13,107 bases of DNA. Source: JBFKAV01 sp041621405. GTDB lineage: Bacteria; Pseudomonadota; Alphaproteobacteria; Rhodobacterales; Rhodobacteraceae. The stretch covers positions 1 through 13,107 of the forward strand of contig JBFKAV010000102.1 in the NCBI GenBank assembly GCA_041621405.1, written 5' to 3'. Of the stretch, positions 1 through 6,869 are shown piece after piece. Every line of letters starts with the position of its first letter. Within the stretch, counting starts at the first letter, position 1. The translations under genes were made by a program, and so were the position numbers. The notes under the pieces are model-generated. The model worked only from the letters and a program-made list of their open reading frames with translations. It had not been told where the DNA came from and did not search any database.

Positions 1-10
1 GCCCTTTCTT

Positions 11-39
11 TTGACCCGCCCACGCGCGCGCCCTATATA
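11..39 (+). promoter_or_regulatory. Candidate sigma70-type promoter of mrcA
   Basis: TTGACC (11-16) matches the -35 consensus at five of six bases. A 17-base spacer separates it from TATATA (34-39), which matches the -10 consensus at four of six. Transcription would begin near position 46, giving a leader of about 20 bases before the mrcA ATG at 67. An AGGA Shine-Dalgarno core lies at 56-59, seven bases before the ATG. This is the best-formed promoter in the window. It is read from sequence only, and the gene further upstream is outside the window. Confidence 0.6.
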
Positions 40-66
40 GCGGACCTACGCCGGCAGGACGCGCCC

Positions 67-2607
67 ATGCTTCGCTTCGTTGTCTCCTTCTTCGGGGCCA
101 TCTTCACCCTGGTCACGCTCGGCGCCTTCGCCGTGGCGCTGACCGTCGGCGCGATCTTCTTCTATTACGGCCGCGACCTGCCGAACCACGAGCAGCTTGC
201 GCAATACACGCCGCCCACGATCAGCCGGATCTATTCCGGCGAGGGCCGGATGATCGACGAGTTCGCGCACGAGCGGCGCATCTTCGTCCCGTCGAACGAG
301 ATCCCCGATCTGGTGAAGCAGGCCTTCATCTCGGCCGAGGACAAGAACTTCTACGCCCACAAGGGCTACGACCCGCTCGGCATGATCAAGGCCGGCCTCG
401 ATGCGGCGCGCGGCGGGCGGCTCCGCGGCGCCTCGACCATCACCCAGCAGGTGATGAAGAACTTCCTGCTGTCGTCCGACCGCTCGGCCGAGCGCAAGAT
501 CAAGGAGCTGATCCTGGCCGCCCGGGTCGAGGCGGCGCTGTCGAAGGACAAGATCCTCGAACTCTATCTGAACGAGATCTTCCTTGGGCAGAACTCCTTC
601 GGCGTGGCAGCCGCGGCGCAGACCTATTTCAACAAGACCCTGACCGAGCTCGACGCCGGCGAAGCCGCCTACCTCGCCGCGCTGCCGAAATCGCCGTCGA
701 ACCGGCATCCGGTGCGCAACTACGACGACGCGGTGTTCTGGCGCAACAACACGCTGCGGGAGATGTTCGAGAACGGCTACATCGACCGCGAAAGCTATGA
801 AACCGCCGCGGCCGCGCCGCTACGCACCGTGCAGAACGGCGATTTCGAGCCGTTCAAGTCCAGCCTGCCGCCGCGCGACTACTTCACCGACGAGATCCGC
901 CGCCAGCTGTCCACGACCTTCGGCGAGGAGGAGTTCTTCGGCGGCGGGCTGTCGATCCGGGCGACGATCGACCCCGAGCTGCAGCAGGTGGCCGCGCTGG
1001 CCCTGCGCGACGGGCTCGAGCGCTACGACCGCAACCTCGGCATCTGGCGCGGCACGCGGAAGACGATCCCTCCCGAACGGCTCGACAGCGAGGAGAATTG
1101 GCGCGCGGCGCTGGCCGAGGTCGATGTCGCGCGCGACGTCGAGGGCTGGCACCCTGCCGTTGTGCTCTCGGTGGGCGACACTCATGCGCGGATCGGCATC
1201 GAGGGAGTCGCGGAGGACGAGGACGGACATTTCATTGCCCCCGACGATGTCGGCTGGGCCCGCAAGCGCCAGGCCGACGGCCGGCTCGGCCGCCGCGCAC
1301 AGGTGGCGGGCGACCTGCTCACCCAGGGCGACGTGGTGCACGTGCGCGCGATCACCGGAAACGACGGGTCGTTCCAGCGCTGGTCGCTGAGGCAGATCCC
1401 GGAGGTGCAGGGCGCCTTCATGGCGATGGACGTGAACTCGGGCCGCGTGCTCGCAATGCAGGGTGGCTTCTCCTACCAGCACTCCGAACTCAACCGCGCC
1501 ACCCAGGCGCAGCGGCAGCCGGGCTCGTCGTTCAAGCCCTTCGTCTACGCCGCGGCGCTCGACTCCGGCTTCACACCCGCCTCGATCGTCATCGATGCGC
1601 CGATCGAGGTGGAGACCGCCGAGGGCATCTGGCGCCCGAAGAACGCGTCGAACCGCTACTACGGACCGACGCCGATCCGCACCGGAATCGAGCAGTCGCG
1701 CAACCTGATGACGGTGCGTCTGGCCGAAGAGGTCACCATGTACCGCGTGGCGAGCTATGCGGAACGCTTCGGCGTCTACGACCGGATGCTGCCCTACCTG
1801 GCGAACGCGCTCGGCAGCCAGGAGACCACGCTCTACCGCATGGTGGCGGCCTATTCGATGTTCGCCAACGGCGGCGAGCGTGTGGAGCCGACCTTGGTGG
1901 ACCGGGTGCAGGATCGCTGGGGCCGCACCGTCTACCGGCACGACCAGCGTGTCTGCGAGACCTGCGGCGAGGCCGCCTTGCCGACGGGCGTCGCACCGCG
2001 GATCACCTCGCGGCGCGAGCGCGTGATCGACGCGATCACCGCCTATCAGCTCACGTCGATGCTGGAAGGCGTTGTCCAGCGCGGCACGGCACGCGGGATC
2101 AATCTGCCGGTGCCGATCGCCGGCAAGACCGGCACCACGAACGACAGCAAGGACGTCTGGTTCATCGGCTTCTCGTCCTCGATCGCCGCGGGCTGCTACA
2201 TCGGCTATGACCAGCCGCGCTCGCTCGGCTCCTCGGCCTCCGGCGGCGGCATGTGCGGACCGCTGTTCCAGAGCTTCATGCAGGAAGCCATCAAGAAGTA
2301 CGGAGGCACGCGTTTCCGGGTGCCGCCGGGCGGGTTCTTCATCAATATCGACCGTTACAGCGGCATGCCATTGCCGCCAAACGTCAGCGGCGAAAGCGTG
2401 GTGGCGGAGTATTTCCGCGAGGGCGAGCAGCCGCTCTTCGGCGTCTTCTACGACGGCGGTTTCGCGATGGGGTCCAACCTGCCGCTCTTCGCCATCGGCG
2501 AGAGCGAGCTCGAGGACGGCACGCCGGTGACCACCGCGACCGGCGAGCGCACCGTGATCCCGCCCAGGGCGAATTTCGGTACCATCTCGTCGGGCGGTCT
2601 CTACTGA
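67..2607 (+). CDS. mrcA: Penicillin-binding protein 1A (bifunctional peptidoglycan glycosyltransferase/transpeptidase)
   Basis: Class A PBP of 846 residues. It polymerises lipid II into glycan strands and cross-links the stem peptides, on the periplasmic face of the inner membrane. A single N-terminal membrane anchor spans about residues 8-33. The GT51 domain (about 55-235) carries EDKNFYAHKG with the catalytic Glu91, the STITQQ motif at 123-128 and a KDKILELYLNEIFLG helix. A beta-rich OB-like insert (about 318-430) is typical of PBP1A. The transpeptidase domain (about 440-745) has all three motifs: SSFK at 487-490 (Ser487 nucleophile), SRN at 544-546 and KTG at 687-689. The length fits the family and nothing is broken. 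It contains exactly four cysteines (630, 633, 710, 730), the first pair as CxxC, all on the periplasmic side. prfB follows after 69 bases; an mrcA-prfB pair is common in alphaproteobacteria. PBP1B or PBP1C are less likely given the OB insert and the neighbour. Confidence 0.96.
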   Translation: MLRFVVSFFGAIFTLVTLGAFAVALTVGAIFFYYGRDLPNHEQLAQYTPPTISRIYSGEGRMIDEFAHERRIFVPSNEIPDLVKQAFISAEDKNFYAHKGYDPLGMIKAGLDAARGGRLRGASTITQQVMKNFLLSSDRSAERKIKELILAARVEAALSKDKILELYLNEIFLGQNSFGVAAAAQTYFNKTLTELDAGEAAYLAALPKSPSNRHPVRNYDDAVFWRNNTLREMFENGYIDRESYETAAAAPLRTVQNGDFEPFKSSLPPRDYFTDEIRRQLSTTFGEEEFFGGGLSIRATIDPELQQVAALALRDGLERYDRNLGIWRGTRKTIPPERLDSEENWRAALAEVDVARDVEGWHPAVVLSVGDTHARIGIEGVAEDEDGHFIAPDDVGWARKRQADGRLGRRAQVAGDLLTQGDVVHVRAITGNDGSFQRWSLRQIPEVQGAFMAMDVNSGRVLAMQGGFSYQHSELNRATQAQRQPGSSFKPFVYAAALDSGFTPASIVIDAPIEVETAEGIWRPKNASNRYYGPTPIRTGIEQSRNLMTVRLAEEVTMYRVASYAERFGVYDRMLPYLANALGSQETTLYRMVAAYSMFANGGERVEPTLVDRVQDRWGRTVYRHDQRVCETCGEAALPTGVAPRITSRRERVIDAITAYQLTSMLEGVVQRGTARGINLPVPIAGKTGTTNDSKDVWFIGFSSSIAAGCYIGYDQPRSLGSSASGGGMCGPLFQSFMQEAIKKYGGTRFRVPPGGFFINIDRYSGMPLPPNVSGESVVAEYFREGEQPLFGVFYDGGFAMGSNLPLFAIGESELEDGTPVTTATGERTVIPPRANFGTISSGGLY

Positions 2608-2609
2608 GC

Positions 2610-2637
2610 TTGCCCGCCTCGGCAGGCTCGGCTATCA
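2610..2637 (+). promoter_or_regulatory. Candidate promoter of prfB
   Basis: TTGCCC (2610-2615) is followed after 16 bases by CTATCA (2632-2637), or after 17 bases by TATCAC. It begins three bases after the mrcA stop codon. The arrangement repeats that seen upstream of mrcA and queA, which is the main reason to list it. Either box alone is only a moderate match. A transcript from here would give prfB a leader of about 30 bases. Read-through from mrcA remains possible because no convincing terminator lies between the genes. Confidence 0.4.
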
Positions 2638-2676
2638 CCCGGCACCGATCCGTCTTTGTAACCGTCCCGAGGCCCG

Positions 2677-3810
2677 ATGCGCGCCGAGACCGAAGCCCAT
2701 GTCGCAGCGATCCGGAAATCGCTCGACCTCCTCGCCAAGCGGATGGACCGCACAACGGCCCAGCACCGGCTCGAGGAGTTCAACGCGCGCACCGAGGATC
2801 CCGAGCTCTGGAACGACCCCGAGCGTGCGCAGAAGCTGATGCGCGAGCGGCAGGCGCTGGTCGACAAGATCGAGACATTCGACCTGATCGAGCGCGAGCT
2901 CAGCGACAACGTCGAGCTGATCGCGCTCGGCGAGGCCGAGGGCGACGACGAGGTGGTGCGCGAGGCTGAAGCCGCGATCAAGGCGCTCCGCGCCAGGGCG
3001 GACGCCAAGGAGGTCGAGGCGCTGCTCGACGGCGAGGCCGACGGCAACGACACCTTCCTCGAGATCAACGCCGGGGCAGGGGGCACCGAAAGCTGCGACT
3101 GGGCGTCGATGTTGGCGCGGATGTATGTCCGCTGGGCCGAGGCGCATGGCTACAAGGTGGAACTGCTCGACGAAAGCGCCGGCGAGGAGGCCGGAATCAA
3201 GTCCGCCACCTACCGGGTCTCGGGCCCCAACGCCTACGGCTGGCTGAAGTCGGAATCGGGTGTCCACCGGCTGGTCCGGATCTCGCCCTACGACAGCGCC
3301 GCGCGGCGGCACACCTCGTTCTGCGCGGTCTGGGTCTATCCGGTCGTCGACGACACGATCGAGGTGGACGTTCAGGACAAGGACATCCGCATCGACACCA
3401 TGCGCTCCTCGGGCGCCGGCGGCCAGCACGTCAACAAGACCGACTCCGCCGTGCGGATCACCCACCTTCCGACCGGGATCGTGGTCACCTCGTCCTTGAA
3501 GTCGCAGCACCAGAACCGCGACATCGCGATGAACGCGCTCAAGGCGCGGCTCTACCAGCTCGAGCTCGACAAGCGCAACGCCGCGATCCAGGAGGCGCAC
3601 GAGGCCAAGGGGGACGCCGGCTGGGGCAACCAAATCCGCAGCTACGTCCTGCAGCCCTACCAGATGGTGAAGGACCTGCGCACCGGCTTCGAGACCTCCG
3701 ACACCCAGGGCGTGCTCGATGGCGATCTCGATGCCTTCATGGCGGCGACCCTCGCCATGAACGTTGCCGGTAAATCGCGCGCGGAGGCTGGCGCGTCGGC
3801 CGAGGACTGA
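2677..3810 (+). CDS. prfB: Peptide chain release factor 2 (RF2), without programmed frameshift
   Basis: RF2 of 377 residues. It recognises UGA and UAA in the ribosomal A site and triggers peptidyl-tRNA hydrolysis. The GGQ motif that enters the peptidyl transferase centre is at 248-250, where Gln250 would be the PrmC methylation site. The stop-codon reading loop reads SPY (203-205) where E. coli RF2 has SPF; RF1 would carry a PxT-type motif, so RF2 is the correct assignment. The N-terminal region (about 1-110) is the usual helical domain. The open frame runs uninterrupted through the site where E. coli has its in-frame UGA and +1 shift: here the protein reads AKRMDRTTAQHRLEEF with no CUUUGA. 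The ATG at 2677 is the first start after an in-frame TAA at 2659-2661. GAGG at 2669-2672 is a short-spaced, modest ribosome site. It lies on the same strand as mrcA, 69 bases downstream. Confidence 0.97.
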   Translation: MRAETEAHVAAIRKSLDLLAKRMDRTTAQHRLEEFNARTEDPELWNDPERAQKLMRERQALVDKIETFDLIERELSDNVELIALGEAEGDDEVVREAEAAIKALRARADAKEVEALLDGEADGNDTFLEINAGAGGTESCDWASMLARMYVRWAEAHGYKVELLDESAGEEAGIKSATYRVSGPNAYGWLKSESGVHRLVRISPYDSAARRHTSFCAVWVYPVVDDTIEVDVQDKDIRIDTMRSSGAGGQHVNKTDSAVRITHLPTGIVVTSSLKSQHQNRDIAMNALKARLYQLELDKRNAAIQEAHEAKGDAGWGNQIRSYVLQPYQMVKDLRTGFETSDTQGVLDGDLDAFMAATLAMNVAGKSRAEAGASAED

Positions 3811-3861
3811 CGGGGAGACGCGGGAACCGTCTTTTCACGCGACCCGGAGGCGATTACCCTT

Positions 3862-3877
3862 GGCGCGAACGCGCGCC
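3862..3877 (+). other. GC-rich hairpin in the leader of the DUF2189 gene
   Basis: GGCGCG (3862-3867) and CGCGCC (3872-3877) can pair as a 6-bp stem around an AACG loop. The hairpin ends five bases before the AGGGAG ribosome site (3883-3888) of the gene starting at 3895. There is no T-run after it, so a classical terminator is unlikely. It could be chance in GC-rich DNA, or a leader structure near the ribosome site. Confidence 0.25.
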
Positions 3878-3894
3878 GACCCAGGGAGCCACCG

Positions 3895-4701
3895 ATGGCC
3901 AAAACCGCAACCGTTTCGCCGTCCTCGACGCCGCCGGCCGGCGTGATCCCCAAGTTCCGCCCAATTTCGAGCGGCGACTTGGCGGCCGCGCTGAAAGCCG
4001 GCTGGCAGGATTTCCGCCGCGCGCCGCAATACGGCATCTTCTACGCCGCCGTCTTCGTCGCCGCCGGGCTCGCGATTGGCTGGATGCTGGCCCTGACCGG
4101 CCAGTTCTGGTGGATCATACCCGCCGCCTTCGGCTTTCCGCTGCTCGCGCCTTTCGTCGCGCTCGGCCTTTACGAGACGAGCCGGAGGCTCGAGGCCAAC
4201 GAGCCGCTCGACTGGGTCGCGGTGCTGCGCGCACCGTTCCGTCACGGCAACGGCCAGATCCCGGCTCTCGCCGTGATTCTGCTGGTGTTCTTCATGGTCT
4301 GGCTGGTGGTCGCGCGCGTCGTGTTCGCGATCTCCCAGGGCACCGCGCCGATCCCGAACATCTCCCAATCGCTCGGAGCGCTGCTCTCGGCGGAGGGGCT
4401 GCCGCTGATCGCGGTCGGGGGCGCGATCGGCGGGGTCATCGCGCTCGGCGTGTTTGCCACCCAGGTGATCAGCCTGCCGCTGCTTCTGGACCGCGACGTC
4501 GATTTCGTCAGCGCGATGATCGCCTCGGTCGAGGTGGTGCGCGAGAATCCGTCGGTCATGCTGCGCTGGGCGGCGATCATCGCGGTTTTGACGCTCGCGG
4601 CAATGGTGCCTGCCTTCCTGGGGCTGTTCGTCGTGCTGCCGCTCCTCGGCCACGCGAGCTGGCACCTCTACCGACGGGCACTGGCCACAGGCAAAGGCTG
4701 A
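3895..4701 (+). CDS. DUF2189-family integral membrane protein, function unknown
   Basis: A 268-residue polytopic membrane protein that I assign to the DUF2189 family from its overall pattern; no reaction is known for that family. A polar, Pro/Thr/Ser-rich head (1-24) precedes an amphipathic segment (DLAAALKAGWQDFRRAPQYG, 28-47), which is a family-like signature. Hydrophobic segments follow at about 45-66, 72-92, 121-146, 168-195 and 221-252, the last long enough for two passes. Only polar residues link them; I see no catalytic motif, haem-binding histidine pattern or cysteine. Some members carry an automatic label of cytochrome c oxidase subunit I, which nothing here supports. The start is fixed by a good AGGGAG (3883-3888) six bases upstream. 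prfB ends 84 bases before it, and a convergent hairpin lies directly after its stop. Family membership is probable; the role is unknown. Confidence 0.85.
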   Translation: MAKTATVSPSSTPPAGVIPKFRPISSGDLAAALKAGWQDFRRAPQYGIFYAAVFVAAGLAIGWMLALTGQFWWIIPAAFGFPLLAPFVALGLYETSRRLEANEPLDWVAVLRAPFRHGNGQIPALAVILLVFFMVWLVVARVVFAISQGTAPIPNISQSLGALLSAEGLPLIAVGGAIGGVIALGVFATQVISLPLLLDRDVDFVSAMIASVEVVRENPSVMLRWAAIIAVLTLAAMVPAFLGLFVVLPLLGHASWHLYRRALATGKG

Positions 4702-4726
4702 CCGCATCCTCGGCCGATTGAAACGC

Positions 4727-4754
4727 CGAGCGCCGCTCCGTAGAGCGGCGCTCG
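4727..4754. terminator. Bidirectional hairpin terminator between convergent genes
   Basis: CGAGCGCCGCTC (4727-4738) pairs perfectly with GAGCGGCGCTCG (4743-4754): a 12-bp stem with a CGTA loop. It sits 25 bases after the DUF2189 stop codon (4701) and 47 bases beyond the bactofilin stop on the other strand (4802). The plus-strand tail is TTTACC and the minus-strand tail starts GCGTTTCAA, so both T-runs are short. Position and stem strength favour a shared terminator; the weak tails are the reservation. Confidence 0.75.
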
Positions 4755-4801
4755 TTTACCTCTCCGCATCAGCTAGATCGCGACCCGCTTGGGCCCGCGG
4801 C

Positions 4802-5344
4802 TCAGCTCTTCGCGGTCTCCGTGGCCTTGGCATTGTTCGTGGCGCTGCCGGCCGACGACGACGACGGCGGGGCAAGCGCGGCCTTCGTGCCGCCGGAAAT
4901 GGGGTCTTCCTGGCGCTGAACGGACCCCTCGAAATGGGCGCCGGATTCGATCGCGATCGTCTTGTGAATGATATCGCCTTCGACCCGTGCCGCAGACGTC
5001 AGCCGCACTTTCAGCCCCCGAACACGGCCCACCACACGGCCATTGACCACGATGTCGTCGGCTACGATCTCGCCTTTGATGGTCGCGCCTTCGCCAACGG
5101 TCAGAAGATGCGCGCGAATGTCGCCTTCCACCGTGCCTTCGACCTGAATGTCGCCCGAAGTCTTGAGGTTGCCCGTCACCGTGAGGTCTGACGACAGGAT
5201 CGACGGCGCCGGCTTCGGCTTCGTCGTCGCGGGCATGAACTCGCCCACGCCCTTCGGGGCAGTGGCAGTATCTGGCATCTTGGGTTTCTCCGCCTCGGTG
5301 GCCGACTTCGGGCCGGGCTCGTTGATTCTTGATTTAGAAAACAT
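4802..5344 (-). CDS. Bactofilin (polymer-forming cytoskeletal protein)
   Basis: A 180-residue bactofilin. These proteins polymerise without nucleotide into filaments at the cytoplasmic side of the membrane and place cell-wall enzymes or organise stalks, curvature and poles. Residues about 48-143 form the beta-helical core, seen as short repeating strands with regular glycines (TVTGNLKTSGDIQVEG, then GDI, GEIV and GDII turns). This is flanked by a disordered Pro/Lys-rich head (1-47) and an Ala/Ser-rich tail (144-180), the usual bactofilin layout. Its ATG lies inside the last codons of the upstream M23 peptidase gene, an 11-base overlap, so the two are almost certainly co-transcribed and probably translationally coupled. 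Bactofilins paired with M23 peptidases are known from several bacteria, including Helicobacter CcmA with Csd1. The first codons (TTT TCT AAA TCA AGA) are AT-rich and unusual for this genome. Confidence 0.93.
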   Translation of the reverse strand: MFSKSRINEPGPKSATEAEKPKMPDTATAPKGVGEFMPATTKPKPAPSILSSDLTVTGNLKTSGDIQVEGTVEGDIRAHLLTVGEGATIKGEIVADDIVVNGRVVGRVRGLKVRLTSAARVEGDIIHKTIAIESGAHFEGSVQRQEDPISGGTKAALAPPSSSSAGSATNNAKATETAKS

Positions 5345-6689
5345 CTCTCGCCGCCCTGATGTAGGTCATTGGATTTGTGGATTGGCCGCCAACGCGCACC
5401 TCGTAGTGGAGATGGGTGCCTGTCGAGCGACCGGAATTCCCCATATCACCGATGTGGTCGCCGCGCGAGACCCTATCGCCGACATTGACCCGGATCTTCG
5501 AGAGATGCGCATAGCGGGTTTCGGTGCCGAAGGCGTGGCGAATCGTGATCAGGCGCCCGTATCCGCCCTGCCAGCCGGCCTGGACTACCTCGCCGTCGGC
5601 AGTGGCGAAGACCGACGTGCCGTAGGCGCCCGCGAAGTCGGCGCCCTCATGCAGCCGCCTGCCGCCGGCCAAAGGATCGCGTCGGTTGCCGTAGCCGGAG
5701 GTGAATCGAACCGAGGAATTGACCGGCATCGCGAAGGGGAGCTTCTCCGCGGCGATGCGGTAGAGGTTCATCTCGTCGAGCCGGCGCAGGATCTCGTTGG
5801 CGCGCAGTTCGTCGGGCTCTGGCGGGCCGCCCTTGGTGGAAAGGGTGATCGGCGTCAGCGGTCCACCCTGGCCGGAATAGCCGCGGCGGATCTCCTCGAT
5901 GATCTGGTCCGGCGGCAAGCCGGCCGAGCGGAACATCGCGTCGAGCGGCTCCAGCGAAACGGTCACCGCCTCTTCGAGCTGTCCGAAGATGCGGTCGTTG
6001 CGCTCTTCCAAGAGCTTGAGTTCCAGCGTGAGATCGTCGGCCTCGAGCCGCGCGTCAGCGGCCGTCTGCGCGATCTGCTCGCGCTCCTCTGCCGTCTCGG
6101 AGAGGGCGTTGGTCAGGAAGGTCACCGTGGCTGCCAATTCTTCGGCATCGGCGCCAAGCGCCAGCCCAGGCGCTTCTCCGGCCGCCGCGGCCGCCATGCG
6201 CTCGAACTCGGAGCGGGCCGAGTCGCGTTCCCGGATCGTGCGGCGAAGGGTAGCCTGGATCACCTCGATGCCGGTCTCCAGTTCGCGGCGGCGGTCCTCG
6301 GAGGCCAGAAGGCGCTCCTGCATCGCCGAGACTTCGGAAAGCGCTAGGCTGAAGCGCTCCTGCGCGGCATGGGCCTCGGCGGCACGGGAATCGCGATCGG
6401 CGGCCAGTGCGTTCAGGCGTGCCTCATAGGTCGCCTGCTGGCGCGCGGCCTGGTCGCGGAAGCTGCCCGAGCCGATCGAGTCCATCAAGAGAACGGCGGT
6501 GGCGATGATGGTCCAGCCCACGACCAGCGTGGTGCCGGCAATGCCGATCGCCTGGGTTGTCGGTTTTAGCCGGATGAACCGCGTCTCGGTATCGGATTTC
6601 AGGAACAGGCGGCGCTCTGGCAGGTACCGCTCGAGCACGAAGTTCAGCTTGTGTCCCAGACGTCCCTGCACAGCTCTCGCCCCATTCAT
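5334..6689 (-). CDS. M23 family metallopeptidase with N-terminal membrane anchor and coiled coil
   Basis: A 451-residue LytM/M23 peptidase, expected to cut peptidoglycan cross-links in the periplasm. After a basic cytoplasmic head (1-44) comes one membrane segment (about 46-70), then a long charged, heptad-rich coiled coil (about 75-250). I believe the N-terminal part corresponds to a domain named DUF5930 in Rhodobacterales, but I cannot check that here. The peptidase domain (about 325-440) is complete: zinc ligands His347 and Asp351 (HEGAD) and His428 (second His of HLH), with catalytic His395 (YAHLS) and His426. It is therefore not a degenerate EnvC/NlpD-type activator. Its stop codon overlaps the bactofilin start, so the bactofilin may place this enzyme, as in other bactofilin-M23 pairs. 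No strong ribosome site precedes the ATG at 6689, so the start is less certain than the rest. Confidence 0.92.
   Translation of the reverse strand: MNGARAVQGRLGHKLNFVLERYLPERRLFLKSDTETRFIRLKPTTQAIGIAGTTLVVGWTIIATAVLLMDSIGSGSFRDQAARQQATYEARLNALAADRDSRAAEAHAAQERFSLALSEVSAMQERLLASEDRRRELETGIEVIQATLRRTIRERDSARSEFERMAAAAAGEAPGLALGADAEELAATVTFLTNALSETAEEREQIAQTAADARLEADDLTLELKLLEERNDRIFGQLEEAVTVSLEPLDAMFRSAGLPPDQIIEEIRRGYSGQGGPLTPITLSTKGGPPEPDELRANEILRRLDEMNLYRIAAEKLPFAMPVNSSVRFTSGYGNRRDPLAGGRRLHEGADFAGAYGTSVFATADGEVVQAGWQGGYGRLITIRHAFGTETRYAHLSKIRVNVGDRVSRGDHIGDMGNSGRSTGTHLHYEVRVGGQSTNPMTYIRAARDVF
5354..5357 (-). promoter_or_regulatory. Ribosome binding site of the bactofilin gene, inside the M23 gene
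   Basis: On the minus strand AGGG ends nine bases before the bactofilin ATG. It falls within the codons for Ile-Arg near the M23 C-terminus, where arginine is encoded by the rare AGG. This supports the overlapping ATG at 5344 as the real start and suggests initiation by ribosomes finishing the M23 gene. The match is short. Confidence 0.45.
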
Positions 6690-6740
6690 CCCCAGACAGC
6701 GGAGCCGTGGACCTGCGCGACCCGCATCCTCCGCAGGCGG

Positions 6741-6769
6741 TGCTAGCGCAGGTGCGCGCGTTATGGCAA
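6741..6769 (-). promoter_or_regulatory. Candidate promoter of the M23-bactofilin unit
   Basis: On the minus strand TTGCCA (6769 down to 6764) is followed after 17 bases by CTAGCA (6746 down to 6741). It lies in the 180-base gap between bcp and the M23 gene and would give a leader of about 45 bases. The layout resembles the candidates at mrcA, prfB and queA, but the -10 box is weak. The rest of the gap (6690-6869) holds no gene; it includes a 5-bp GGCGG/CCGCC hairpin near 6812-6827 without a T-run. Confidence 0.35.
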
Positions 6770-6869
6770 CGGTTTTAACCTATCTCGGGAGCCGGATCGC
6801 CAACGTGGCGGGAATCCGCCGATGCGAGGGCTCGGTCTTCAGGAGCGGCCGTCGCGGTCGGACATCGGG

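Noticed and set aside
820..1941. Long minus-strand frame inside mrcA, and similar ones in prfB (2635-3633) and the DUF2189 gene (3835-4707)
   Set aside because: All are antisense shadows with biased Arg/His/Glu composition, opposite genes with clear motifs.
2616..2627. GCCT-CGGC-AGGC inverted repeat between mrcA and prfB as a terminator
   Set aside because: The stem is four base pairs, lacks a T-run and lies inside the candidate prfB promoter spacer.
5148..6347. A 399-codon plus-strand open frame opposite the M23 peptidase
   Set aside because: The minus strand encodes an intact M23 domain with all zinc and catalytic residues; the plus-strand product has no domain-like pattern.
6690..6869. 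Largest gene-free gap, checked for a tRNA, small RNA or small gene
   Set aside because: No cloverleaf, no ribosome site followed by a plausible short gene; only a candidate promoter and a weak hairpin were seen.
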